A stretch of DNA of 10,032 bases from assembly GCA_002284615.2 (NCBI GenBank), contig MU070407.1, positions 25,656 through 35,687 of the forward strand, read 5' to 3'. Made by a program: the position numbers and the translations under genes. A model generated the notes under the pieces. It did not search any database. It worked only from the letters and a program-made list of their open reading frames with translations, and was not told the DNA's origin. This document shows, one piece after another, positions 1 to 7,531 of the stretch. Within the stretch, counting starts at the first letter, position 1. Each line of letters opens with the position of its first letter. The DNA is from Dunaliella salina. Lineage: Eukaryota > Chlorophyta > Chlorophyceae > Chlamydomonadales > Dunaliellaceae.

Positions 1-270
1 TGTATGCGCGTGCTCGTGCGCATGCTCTTGACTTCGATACAATGACTCTAAGTGGTGCATCAAAGCAGGAACCAGTCTGCCCTCTCTCTCTTTTTCCCCC
101 ATTTTTGAGAGGTTCGTATCTTGAACCTCTGGTCGGGTGCCAAAAACGTAACCATGTGCGCGCCCTTCTGGCATTTTCGCCTCCAATTACATCTTGCTGC
201 CCCAAAGCAGACTCCAGTGACAGAACAGATGTGTGGCTCAGCAATTGAGTCAGAAAAGGTAGGGGGCATA
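1..270. other. unassigned non-coding sequence, probably intron
   Basis: I recognise no gene here. The stretch holds a pyrimidine-rich run near 77-110 and short open frames on both strands that overlap each other and match no family I know. It precedes the decayed exon copies that begin near 270, so it is most simply intron of the glycosylase gene. The expected N-terminal catalytic exons of an Fpg/Nei enzyme are not visible in it. Confidence 0.4.
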
Positions 271-860
271 GATGTTGGCGAGCAAGAAGGCCTGTCACCG
301 CAGACGTGGTTTGGGAATCCAAGTTGGAGTTTGCACCACAGCACTGCAGGGGCTCTGGACAGTCATGCAAATTTTTAATCAAGAATCCGCCGAGAAGTAG
401 TGATGAGGAGCCCCTAGATAATGGCCTGAAAGACTTGTGAGTGCGCTTACAGCTTAGCACAGCAGGGGCTTTGGGAAGCCACACAGAAGCGCAAGAAGTT
501 TGTTTGTCTGGCAATGGAGTTATTAAAGCTGCAATCTCCCTCTTGAGCACCAGAAAATTGTTACGCTGTGGCTCTGCAGGGGCAGTGGAAAGTCAACCAT
601 ACAAGTCCTTGGTGTGCCTGGATTTGACAGCTATGGCTATGAACAGATGGTTGTAAAAGAGAAAAGATGCCCATGGGTCTGACATAAAAAGTAAAAGATG
701 AATTGTCTGCAGACAGTGCATAAACGGCTGCTGAGCCTTTGTGAATGGCCTCACATACGGCTGCACAAGAAAGCCTGTGGGCCGTGTGCTGATGGTGCTG
801 CTATCTTTTGAAAAGCAAATCATTACTTGAATGGGCAAGAATGCTGTGGGCCATGCAATA
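271..860 (+). repeat. decayed ~115-bp tandem copies of the H2TH exon
   Basis: Several degraded copies of the acceptor and start of the exon at 1366 follow one another. CAG followed by a GGGCT(C/T)TGG-like start occurs with the CAG ending at 349, 465 and 579, spacings of 116 and 114. The copy at 350 matches the true exon at 15 of its first 20 bases. Further downstream parts of the exon (GCAAGAAGCCTGTGGGCC-like) recur near 278, 486, 764 and 835. Stops and indels interrupt all frames, so these are not coding. They look like an older layer of the array at 862-1365, with a shorter period. Confidence 0.5.
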
Positions 861-861
861 C

Positions 862-1365
862 AAATTGCATCCGATCTGTTTGGCACTGCAGAGGCTGTGG
901 AGGGCCGTGCAGACGAGCAAGAAGCCTGAGGGCCTGGCTCTGATGGTGCAAGAGATGGTTGTTGACCTCGGTAACATTTACAGGCCTTGCTCTGAAGCAA
1001 TTCCTCAGTTGCGTGAAGCAGTTTGCATCTGACCTTTTTGGCGCTGCAGAGGCTGCGGAGGGCCGTGCAGACGAGCAAGAAGCCTGTGGGCCTGGCACTG
1101 ATGATGCAAGAGATGATTGTTGACCTTGGTAACATTTACAGGCCTTGCTCTGATGCAATTCCTCAGTTGCGTGCATCAGTTCACATCTTACTTTTTTGGC
1201 GCTGCAGAGGCGGTGGAGGGCCATGCAGACGAGCAAAAAGCCTGTGGGCCTGGCACTGATGACGCAAGAGATGGTTGTTGACCTTGGTAACATTTACAGG
1301 CCTTGCTCTGATGCAATTCCTCAGTTGCGTGCATCAGTTCACATCTTACTTTTTTGGCGCTGCAG
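862..1365 (+). repeat. 158-bp tandem array of H2TH pseudoexons
   Basis: Three copies precede the true exon with an exact 158-bp step. The copies of the exon start lie at 892, 1050 and 1208, and the fourth, functional one is at 1366. Each unit carries a T-rich tract and TGCAG acceptor, then the exon body. The body stays open (TSKKPxGLALM.QEM) but reads V-D-L-G-N-I-Y where the true exon reads A-G-L-G-N-I-Y. The downstream half of the exon has changed, and the place of the true donor reads CAG-TTGCGT instead of AAG-GTGCGC, so the donor GT is lost. I read them as pseudoexons within the intron rather than as protein repeats. Confidence 0.8.
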
Positions 1366-1476
1366 AGGCTGTGGAGGGCCATGCAGACGAGCAAGAAGCC
1401 TGTGGGCCTGGCACTGATGACGCAAGAGATGATTGCCGGTCTTGGCAACATTTACCGTGCGGAGGTACTGTTCAAG
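1366..1476 (+). CDS. Fpg/Nei-type DNA glycosylase, exon with H2TH motif (partial gene)
   Basis: This 37-codon exon encodes the helix-two-turn-helix part of a formamidopyrimidine-DNA glycosylase / endonuclease VIII family enzyme. Such enzymes excise oxidised bases and nick the DNA strand in base-excision repair. Codons begin at 1366 after the acceptor GCGCTGCAG. The peptide starts RLWRAMQTSKKPVG and continues LALMTQEMIAGLGNIYRAE; this matches the family pattern P-x-G/K-x2-LMDQ-x-(V/I)-AG(I/L)GN-x-Y-x2-E-x-LF. The Asn of G-L-G-N is the residue that contacts DNA phosphate in known Fpg structures. The exon ends in LFK with donor AAG|GTGCGC, phase 0, and exon 2 supplies the expected A-G-V-H-P. The usual D of LMDQ is T here. 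Upstream exons with the catalytic Pro-Glu terminus are outside the window. Family assignment is strong; subfamily (Nei2-like rather than plant FPG1) is inference. Confidence 0.85.
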
Positions 1477-1551
1477 GTGCGCATGCTGCCAGGGCTTGAA
1501 CTCTCCAGAAGAGAGCAATCTTTGCGCACCACCACGTCATTAATGCCCTCT

Positions 1552-1590
1552 GAGGCTGGGGCTGGAGCTGGGGCCGGGGCTGGGGCTCTG
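1552..1590 (+). repeat. GGGGCT-type hexamer minisatellite
   Basis: Imperfect repeats of GGGGCT / GGAGCT / GGGGCC run in the intron 75 bp after exon 1. In one frame they read as alternating Gly-Ala, but no splice site frames them convincingly, so I treat the tract as intronic low-complexity DNA. Confidence 0.6.
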
Positions 1591-1612
1591 AACATTGTAG
1601 AGGAGCCATGCT

Positions 1613-1643
1613 GGCTGTGGAAGTGCACTGAAAGTGCTCAGAT
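1613..1643 (+). repeat. dispersed 31-bp duplicate, copy 1 (copy 2 at 2535-2565)
   Basis: The 31 bases from GGCTGTGG to GTGCTCAGAT recur at 2535-2565 with four mismatches. The pair flanks the transposon remnant at 1672-2389 but does not abut it, so this is a separate intron duplication that the transposon later split, or two members of a larger decayed repeat. Confidence 0.5.
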
Positions 1644-1671
1644 GTATTGCTGCTCAGGCGGGCAACTGCAG

Positions 1672-2389
1672 CAGGGATGTTTAATATGCGGGTTGAGGAG
1701 GTGCCGTACGCGTACATACACGTAAAATACGCGTACGACGCGTACGAGCGCGTGCCATTTTGCGCGCCATTTTTGGGAGGGATGGACCCCCAAGGGGGGA
1801 TCCAACCACCCCCCAACCACCTCCCATGCAAGCTCCCTTCCCCCTCCCCTCATCACACATTAAAGATGCTTACAGAGAGAGGTCCTGAATGGGACTATGT
1901 CACAGAGTTCACTCCTGAAGCAGGGAAAGGGAAGAAGCTAAAATGCAAGCTGCGCCACTGACTTGGTGTGGCTCTACTGCAACTTGCGCTTGCTCAAGCG
2001 CATGCAGCAGCTGGAGCAGGGAGGGGAGGCTCAGCCCTGGGTGCCTGTGCCGCAAGAAAAGCAGGAGCAGCAGCAGCAGGAAGAGGGGTCCAGCAGTGGG
2101 GGGGACTGGAGTGAAGAGAGAGAGGCTGTAGAGTATAGCTGTCAAACAGGCCAGTGAAGGCTGAATTGAAGCCAAGTTCCAGTGAACATTTTAATTTATG
2201 TCTTAGAATTGTAAGGAAGCGGGCAGCAAATTTGGAAAAATTGGTTTCTGAGGTGTCCGGGCGGGCTCGCAGGCCGCTAGCCCACCCGCGTATTTCTCAC
2301 GTCTGCAAAACAGCCAACTGAGCCGTACGCGTTTTTTGCCAATTTGAGCCATATGCGTACATACGTTTTTCACGTATTAAACATCCCTG
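1672..2389. mobile_element. hAT-superfamily DNA transposon remnant (718 bp)
   Basis: The element has perfect 15-bp terminal inverted repeats, CAGGGATGTTTAATA at 1672-1686 and its reverse complement at 2375-2389. It is flanked by an 8-bp duplication with one mismatch, AACTGCAG at 1664-1671 and ACCTGCAG at 2390-2397. An 8-bp duplication and CAGGG-type ends are the hAT signature. Both subterminal regions are rich in the palindromic word GTACGCGTAC and variants (1705-1746 and 2323-2365), as expected for transposase-binding subterminal repeats. A hairpin with 10-bp arms (one G:T pair) lies at 2258-2288. The interior keeps a broken BED zinc finger but no catalytic domain, so the copy is internally deleted and non-autonomous. 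It sits inside the intron between exons 1 and 2. Confidence 0.85.
1881..2025 (+). pseudogene. decayed BED zinc finger of hAT transposase
   Basis: In the frame with Trp at 1890 the sequence reads EWDYVTEFTPEAGKGKKLKC, then K-L-R-H and a stop at 1959-1961. One base further on, in the +1 frame from 1963, it continues L-V-W-L-Y-C-N-L-R-L-L-K-R-M. Together these resemble a BED finger: W-x2-(Y/F/V), K-C-K-L-C, then (T/S)-N-L-R-x-H-(L/M). The second cysteine has become Arg, the zinc-binding His pair is lost and a frameshift plus stop separate the halves. BED fingers form the N terminus of many hAT transposases, which agrees with the terminal repeats around it. A Gln/Glu-rich low-complexity stretch follows to about 2155. 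The domain call is by pattern only. Confidence 0.5.
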
Positions 2390-2397
2390 ACCTGCAG

Positions 2398-2660
2398 TAT
2401 GCACACTCTCAGACATGCATGCATTCCTTCTTTGATTCCTCTGAGCATGATGAGCATCTGTTGGCCTTCAAGCTGTGCTCCGAAACATGCTTGTTGCGAT
2501 AGCTGGAACTGGGACTGTTTAAAGGGGCAATGCGGGCTGTGGTGGTGCCCAGAAAGTGCTCAGATTCTCCTCAAAAGCGCGCCCATTGTCCGTGGCGCTG
2601 AAGGCCTCAACTTGTGCTTTGTGGCATGTCTCTTGCCGCCATTTATACTTCGCTGTACAT
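2398..2660. other. unassigned intron sequence
   Basis: Apart from the 31-bp duplicate at 2535-2565 I see nothing recognisable between the transposon and the exon 2 copies. Short open frames on both strands have no family resemblance. Confidence 0.4.
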
Positions 2661-2689
2661 GAAAGTGCAACTGCTCCTATTGGTGCGTC

Positions 2690-3228
2690 TATCCTGAGCA
2701 GCCCTGCCACACTGTCCCCCGCCCAAAATCCTTGGACCTCCTGTGGCATCACTCTTGTGTCCCTTCTCTGTGTCCCTGCTGTCAATTGCAAGTGTAAGTA
2801 CACCCGGAGCAGCCCTGCCGCACCATCTCCCGCTCAAAGTCATCCGACCTACTTTGGCTCCACTCCGTGTCCCTGCTGCACTGGTTTCTCCACTGTAAGC
2901 ATCATCACACTGTGTTGTGATGCCCTCAACTGCAGGCAGGAGTGCACCCGGAGCAACCCTGCCGCACCGTCTCCCGCTCAAAATCATCCGATTTACTTTG
3001 GCACCACTCTGTGTCCCTGCTGCAACGTGGCTTCTTCACTGTAAGCATCATCACACTGTGTTGTGATGCCCTCAACTGCAGGCAGGGTTGCACCCGGAGC
3101 GACCCTGCCGCCCCGTCTCCCGCTCACAATCCTTCAACCTACTTTGGCACCGCTCCGTGTCCCTGCTGCAACGTGGCTTCTTTACTGTAAGCATCATCAT
3201 CACTGTGTTGTGGTGCCCTCAACTGCAG
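2690..3228 (+). repeat. 144-147-bp tandem pseudoexon array of exon 2
   Basis: Units recur with the CACCCGGAGC-like landmark at 2799, 2943 and 3089, and again at 3236 inside the true exon, giving steps of 144, 146 and 147. A more divergent, shortened unit begins near 2692. Each unit copies exon 2 from G-V-H-P-E-Q-P as far as G-F-x-T-x-S-I-I-T, then switches to an intron segment ending CTCAACTGCAG. The copies at 2936 and 3082 keep an AG acceptor, an open frame and a new GTAAGC donor at 3041 and 3187. They carry S-x-S-(S/F) where the true exon has P-S-F, which fits the family's (E/S)-F-D-x-L-W better. Confidence 0.8.
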
Positions 3229-3392
3229 GCAGGAGTGCACCCGGAGCAACCCTGCCGCACTGTCTCCCGCCCATCCTTTGACCTACTTTGGCACCACTCG
3301 GTGTCCCTGCTGCAACGTGGCTTCTCCACCGGCAGCATTATCACTGTGGACCCTGAGGAGGCCAAAAAGCTGGGGAAGCCCTGGACCCGCAG
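3229..3392 (+). CDS. Fpg/Nei-type DNA glycosylase, exon 2 (H2TH to zinc-finger linker)
   Basis: This 164-bp exon follows the acceptor CTCAACTGCAG and continues exon 1 in phase 0. The peptide begins AGVHPEQPCRTVSR, the family's A-G-(I/V)-H-P-E-(R/Q)-P after the H2TH asparagine helix. It then reads S-F-D-L-L-W, comparable with E-F-D-x-L-W in bacterial Nei2-like proteins, and G-F-S-T-G-S-I-I-T-V-D-P-E-E-A, comparable with G-x-x-T-G-x-I-x-T-V. It ends K-L-G-K-P-W-T-R plus AG, with donor AG|GTGAGT at 3393 (phase 2). The last codon is completed as Arg by the first base of exon 3, giving W-T-R-R-Y-I-Y-N-Q. It is the last member of a tandem array of copies and the only one that reads through to the zinc-finger linker, which is why I take it as the functional exon. 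Confidence 0.85.
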
Positions 3393-3440
3393 GTGAGTGG
3401 GACCGGGCACGTATGAATGCCCAGTCTTGCAGCACACATC

Positions 3441-3650
3441 AACAGCAGTATCACTGGTGACCTTGAGGAGGCCAAGAGGCTGGGGGAGCCCTGTACTTAA
3501 AGGTGAGAGGGTTCAGGCTCACATCTTTTACCCATCCGGCAGCGCTCTCCTACGAAGCTGGTGAAGCCATGGACCTGCAGGTGAGAGACACCAAGCACAC
3601 ATGCACCCTGTCAGGCAGCAATCTTCAACAGCATCACCATCGTGGCGCCT
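3441..3650 (+). repeat. degenerate downstream copies of the 3' end of exon 2
   Basis: Three decreasingly similar copies of the exon 2 end follow in the next intron. The one at 3441-3502 copies true exon 3331-3392 at a 110-bp offset, including the GAGGAGGCCAA core and a GTGAGA donor-like end, but has a stop. The one at 3536-3580 keeps GTGAAGCCATGGACC and CAG|GTGAGA. A scrap remains at 3625-3650. None stays open through the copied segment. Confidence 0.65.
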
Positions 3651-3764
3651 TGGGCCCTGCGATCTGACATCAGCCTAGCCAGGCCCTGCCTAAGCGGGAG
3701 GAGTCTGCACTCTAAACCAGCGCTGCACCACTAATACCTTGTGCATAAATCTTGCGACGCCGCC

Positions 3765-3860
3765 AGCACCCTGGTTCATCTGCAATCAGCGCCAAGAATA
3801 CCTGCTGCATGAATTTTTCGAAGTCTTCACCATCCAGGTGCATCTGCAATCAGCACTGAC
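3765..3860 (+). repeat. degenerate copies of the 5' end of exon 3
   Basis: The word CATCTGCAATCAGC-like at about 3778 and 3840 copies CATCTACAATCAGCGCC of the true exon near 3900, with steps of about 60 bp and acceptor-like CC(C/A)AGGT or CCTGGTT before each. They precede the functional acceptor at 3895-3896 and have lost the cysteine codons. Confidence 0.6.
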
Positions 3861-3896
3861 ACTTCCTGTACAACTCTGTGTTGCTGCACCGCCCAG

Positions 3897-4005
3897 GTAC
3901 ATCTACAATCAGCGCCAGTGTGGGCGCTGCAAAGGAACTGTGCGGACTTGGGACATGGCAGCGCGCACCGTGTATTGTTGCGAAACATGCCAGCCGCTTC
4001 TGACG
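3897..4005 (+). CDS. Fpg/Nei-type DNA glycosylase, exon 3 (C4 zinc finger)
   Basis: This exon completes the split Arg codon from exon 2 and encodes 36 further residues. It opens YIYNQRQCGRCKG, continues T-V-R-T-W-D-M-A-A-R-T-V-Y-C and ends C-E-T-C-Q-P-L-L-T. The cysteines form C-x2-C-x16-C-x2-C-Q, the Fpg/Nei zinc finger that closes the glycosylase fold and grips damaged DNA. The Arg in A-A-R-T corresponds to the Fpg finger arginine that contacts DNA phosphate near the lesion. Y-N-Q before the finger and W-D-M-A-A-R-T inside it resemble eukaryotic Nei-like fingers I know of. The acceptor is CGCCCAG at 3890-3896. I place the donor at ACG|GTGGGT (4006) because it gives phase 0, which exon 4 needs; GTGAGA at 4010 is the stronger motif but would shift frame unless another exon intervenes. 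Confidence 0.87.
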
Positions 4006-4293
4006 GTGGGTGAGACACATGACGCAGATGTTGGTGGGTGAGAAACGCTAGGGACAATGGGTGAGCAGCATGTTAGAGACATGTGGATTTTGGGTTAGAC
4101 ACATGTTGCAAGGCATGCCACGCACTTCTGATGGTGGGTGAGACACATGACGCACATGTTATTGGGTGAGAGACGCTGGGGACATTGGGTGAGTCACATG
4201 TAGGAGACATGTGGATTTGGGGTGGGACACATGTTGTGAGACATGCCACGCACTTTGGACAGTGAGTGAGACACATGTTGTGTGAGACACGCG

Positions 4294-4350
4294 TGGGACA
4301 TGGCAGCGAACACCATGCGTTGTTGCAAGACGTGCCAGCCGCTTGTGACG
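4294..4350 (+). pseudogene. partial zinc-finger pseudoexon copy A
   Basis: This copies the second half of exon 3: W-D-M-A-A-N-T-M-R-C-C-K-T-C-Q-P-L-V. The phosphate-contacting Arg has become Asn, and the first cysteine pair is absent upstream, so it could not form the finger. It lacks a clear acceptor and is followed by CGGTCGGTGAGA, a donor-like word. Confidence 0.7.
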
Positions 4351-4534
4351 GTCGGTGAGACACATGCTGTGGGCGAGACGCATGTCGTTTGTGAGGCACA
4401 TGTTTGGTGAGAGATGCCTTTGACTTTTGGTGTGATGGGTGTGATACACAAGTTGTTGTTGGGTGAGGCGCGTGCTGTGGGGCATGCCACGTGCTTTTGA
4501 CAGTGGGTGAGACACATGTTGTGTGAGGCACACG

Positions 4535-4594
4535 CGGGACATGGCAGCGCGCACTGTGTGCTGTTGCGAGACTTGCCAGCCGCTTCTGGCGATG
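4535..4594 (+). pseudogene. partial zinc-finger pseudoexon copy B
   Basis: This second half-copy reads R-D-M-A-A-R-T-V-C-C-C-E-T-C-Q-P-L-L-A-M and is closer to the true exon 3 than copy A. Trp has become Arg and the first cysteine pair is missing. It ends at ATG|GTAAGA, a good donor, but no acceptor is evident at its start. It lies 241 bp downstream of copy A in the same repeat family. Confidence 0.7.
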
Positions 4595-4600
4595 GTAAGA

Positions 4601-4875
4601 CACATGGTTACTCCTTAGGTGTCTCTTTTTAGTGACTTTTTTCAAGAACAGGGAAGTGAGGGCGGGGCCTCGGCGGCCCTGGGCAGTATGAGTCTGATTT
4701 GTGCCTGGAAGCTGAGGATCATCACGTGTTGATTGTGGGTGCCTGTACTTGCGTAACAAGTTGTATTCGATTAGTGCATGTGCAGGTGTGGCTCCGCAAA
4801 CGCAGGCTACCCTTTTGTACCCGCATGCTTGAGGAGTTGCGCCTCTGATATGCACATAAGGGTATCCTCACCAAA
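4601..4875. other. unassigned intron sequence
   Basis: I see no repeat, splice-framed open stretch or recognisable domain between the zinc-finger copies and the 124-bp satellite. Confidence 0.4.
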
Positions 4876-6200
4876 TGCCTGCATCTGCTCAGTAAGCTGC
4901 GCCAGATGAATGCTTGTGAGTTTCTTGTTTGGTGAAAGCCTGTGCATGTTTTTATAGCTGTAAATGAATATGTCTATGCGTGTGGGTGCCCCACACTTGC
5001 CTGCATCTGCTCAGTGGACTGTGCCAGATAAACGCTTGAAAGTGCTCTTGTTCAGTGAATGCTTGTGCGTGTTCATCAAGCTGCAAATCTTGTATGCTTA
5101 TGGGTGCTTTGCACTTGGTATATGCCTGCATTTGCTTAGTGAACTGTGCCAGATAAACGCTTGAGAGTGCTCTTGTTCAGTGACAGCCTGTGCTTGTTCA
5201 TCAGCTGCAAATCTTATATGCTAATGGGTGCTTTGCACTTGGCATATGCCTGCATTTGCTGAGTGAGCTGCGCCAATAAATGCTTGAGAGTGTTCTTGTT
5301 CAGTGATTGCCTGTGCATGTTCATCAAGCTGCAAATCTTGCGTGCTTATGGGTGCTCTGCACCAGGTGTATGCATGCATAACAAGGTGCACATGATAAGT
5401 GCTTGTGAGTGTCTTCATACAGTGAATGTCTGCACATGCTCGTCGCGCTGTGTTTGCTTGTGGGTGCGTTTACAGGGTGTATGCCAGCATCTGGTAAACA
5501 AGCCACACCCATCAAATTGTGATTGTTCTCATTTGGAGATTGCCTGCACACGCCCGTCAAGCTGCAAATGATGCCTGCTTGTGGGTGCCCTCATTCAGTG
5601 GATGCCTGCACCTGGTAAACACGCCACACCAGTGAAATGCTTGTGAGTGTCCTCATGCAGTGGATACCTGCATGTGCTTGTCGAGCTGCAACTCACGTGC
5701 GCTTGTGGTTGCCCTGCACCAGGCCTACGCCAGCACTTGCTTGACAAGCCATACCTGTTAAATACTTGTGAGCGTCCTCATTCAGTGGATGCCTGCACAC
5801 CCTCGTCGAGCTGCAGCTTGTAGGACAACCACAAAAGTACATGAGTTGCAGCTCGACGAGGATGTGTAGGCATTCACAATGAATGTGCTCGTGGTTGCCC
5901 TGCACCAGGTCTATGCCAGCACTTGCTTGCCAGCACTTGCTTGACAAGCCATGCATGTGAAGTGCATGTGTGTGTGTCCTCATTCGGTGGATGCCTGCAC
6001 ATGCTCGTAGAGCTGCAACTCATTTGCCTTTGGGGTCGCCCTGCACCTGGCATATGTCTGCATCTGCTTTGTAAGCTGCTCCAAATAAATGCTTGTGAGT
6101 GTCCATGTTCATTTGTGAATGCCTCCACATCCTCGTCAAAGTGCAACTTGGGCTTGCTTATGGGGGCCTGCACTAGAATATGCCAGCACTTGCTTGACAT
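4876..6200 (+). repeat. ~124-bp intronic satellite, about eleven units
   Basis: Landmarks of the TGCCTGCATCTGCTCAGTGA type occur at about 4876, 4998, 5123, 5247, 5371, 5482, 5603, 5727, 5913, 6055 and 6181. The first spacings are 122, 125, 124 and 124; later ones drift to between 111 and 186. A unit contains a TGCTTGTGAGTGTCCTC-like segment, a TTCATCAAGCTGCAAAT-like segment and a GGGTGC(T/C)(C/T)TGCAC-like segment. Neighbouring units are most alike at 4998-5370, and the 3' half diverges into a subfamily with CAGCACTTGCTTGACAAGCC. No exon of the gene obviously gave rise to it. All frames are interrupted. Confidence 0.8.
5785..5877. repeat. inverted repeat within the satellite
   Basis: CCTCGTCGAGCTGCA at 5801-5815 is matched perfectly by its reverse complement at 5847-5861, with a 31-base spacer. 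The match extends imperfectly outward to about 31 bases per arm (GTGGATGCCTGCACAC against GTGAATGCCTACACAT). The right arm is a satellite segment in reverse orientation, so the feature is a partial unit inversion that can form a hairpin. Confidence 0.8.
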
Positions 6201-6220
6201 GTTGTACTTTTTATTGACAA

Positions 6221-6690
6221 ATTAGGACCTTTAAAGGTTATCAACAATCATCTAAATACTTACCCAATTCCAATGGACTTAAGTGCTGGCTTGTGTGTCT
6301 TTTTGTGCACCTCCATGCTTCCCCATGAATTCAAAGCCGCTAACTACCCTTCTGATGGTCCAGGAAAAAGCTTGAATGGGAGTGCCACAAAATTGGTGCC
6401 CCCATTTGAGCTCTGGGCATGCTTAGCTCAAATTAAAAATATGCCTAAGAGAGCTTGAGCATAAGCTCCGTACATGAGCTCTGAGCGCTGCTGCTGCTTC
6501 TGCTACCCTGTCACACCTCTTTTTTGTATCTTTTGTCAAGGGACCTTACCCATTCCCTCATCCTGCTGAAAAAATGCAGAAACCTTTGTGGGGAGCATGA
6601 GTTGCCTCTTGCCTGTGTGTGTGTGTACTGGACTTTAAATTTCTTTGCGAGAGGCGGATGTAACCAGTGGAAGACAGCCCGCGCGGGGCC
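6221..6690. other. unassigned intron sequence
   Basis: The satellite stops near 6210 and A/T content rises. I recognise no repeat or exon. A short palindromic cluster of GAGCT/AGCTC words lies at about 6408-6482. Confidence 0.4.
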
Positions 6691-6691
6691 C

Positions 6692-6769
6692 GAAAATGTC
6701 TATATAATTTGTCAAAAAACCCGGAATGGCCTTGTACGAGGTATCCGGGCCAACCGGAAACGCAATGGT
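6692..6769 (+). pseudogene. possible piggyBac-like transposase scrap
   Basis: In the frame with Glu at 6692 the peptide reads E-N-V-Y-I-I-C-Q-K-T-R-N-G-L-V and then R-G-I-R-A-N-R-K-R-N-G. This resembles the D-N-x-(F/Y)-x-S ... G-T-x-R-A-N-R-K-G region of piggyBac-type transposases. The match is short. The overlapping frame 6708-6833 is also open for 42 codons with ordinary-looking composition, so the true frame is uncertain and frameshifts are likely. I see no terminal repeats or TTAA duplication. It may be chance. Confidence 0.3.
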
Positions 6770-7190
<421 letters not shown>

Positions 7191-7262
7191 ATTAAACTGG
7201 TCAGTGCAATAAGAAATGGTCACTCCACTTGCTCGTGCTATTTGGGATTTTTTTGCCAGCAG

Positions 7263-7422
7263 GACTCAAGAGGCGTCTGCAGCTGGTGCACCTGCAGTAG
7301 CGCATGCAGCAATATGCAAACCCACGCATGCAGCAATGCATGCTGCAGTGCACACAGCAGAGCACGCCAGTGAAGCATTCACACTTGCACATGCATCACA
7401 GCATGCTCGAATGCTGTCGTAG
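7263..7422 (+). pseudogene. upstream pseudoexon copy of exon 4
   Basis: After a T-rich tract and CCAGCAG the frame reads E-A-S-A-A-G-A-P-A-V-A, matching the exon 4 start E-A-E-T-P-A-A-G-A-P-A-T-P. Beyond about 7310 the similarity stops and a degenerate GCATGCAGCA-type repeat takes over, rich in Ala and His codons, ending at a TAG at 7420-7422. The phase after the acceptor does not fit exon 3. I regard it as a decayed copy of the exon 4 acceptor and beginning. Confidence 0.6.
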
Positions 7423-7531
7423 GCAAAAGGGCTCTTGCAGCTCAAGGGGTTTGTGACTGAAATCACCAATGAGGAACTGGCTTCGCCAAATTTTCAACGT
7501 CGCTTGCGTCTTCCCCCACTTTTCCCAACAG

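Larger units (their letters stand above)
4010..4600 (+). repeat. 128-bp tandem array from the zinc-finger exon 3' end and its intron
   Basis: TGAGACACAT landmarks lie at 4011, 4139 and 4267, exactly 128 bp apart, with further ones at 4357 and about 4508. Each of the first units ends in a copy of the exon end: GCATGCCACGCACTT replaces the true ACATGCCAGCCGCTT at about 4110-4135 and 4240-4262. Internal short words such as GTGGGTGAGA and ACATGTGGATTT repeat as well. The array gives rise to a long but meaningless reverse-strand open frame. Confidence 0.8.

Noticed and set aside
593..1293. 180- and 156-codon reverse-strand open frames with repeated R-P-T-G-F-L-L-V-C
   Set aside because: They are antisense of the 158-bp H2TH exon array; the + strand frame has the recognisable glycosylase motif.
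892..1365. H2TH copies as real protein repeats or mutually exclusive exons
   Set aside because: The copies lack the donor GT at the true position, replace A-G by V-D at the DNA-binding turn, and the alternative GTAACA donor gives a 79-nt exon that breaks frame.
1552..1725. Gly-Ala repeat frame continuing from exon 1 as coding sequence
   Set aside because: The good donor AAG|GTGCGC at 1477 and the exact family continuation A-G-V-H-P in exon 2 argue that this is intron; read-through also enters the transposon end.
4073..4855. 260-codon open frame on the reverse strand, His/Ser/Thr/Cys-rich
   Set aside because: It is the antisense of the 128-bp array and the zinc-finger copies; its peptide repeats (C-V-S-H, H-A-P-H) follow the DNA period and match no family.
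7263..7422. This stretch as an extra coding exon between exons 3 and 4
   Set aside because: The phase after its acceptor does not fit exon 3, similarity to exon 4 ends after about 12 codons, it runs into a stop and no donor is evident.
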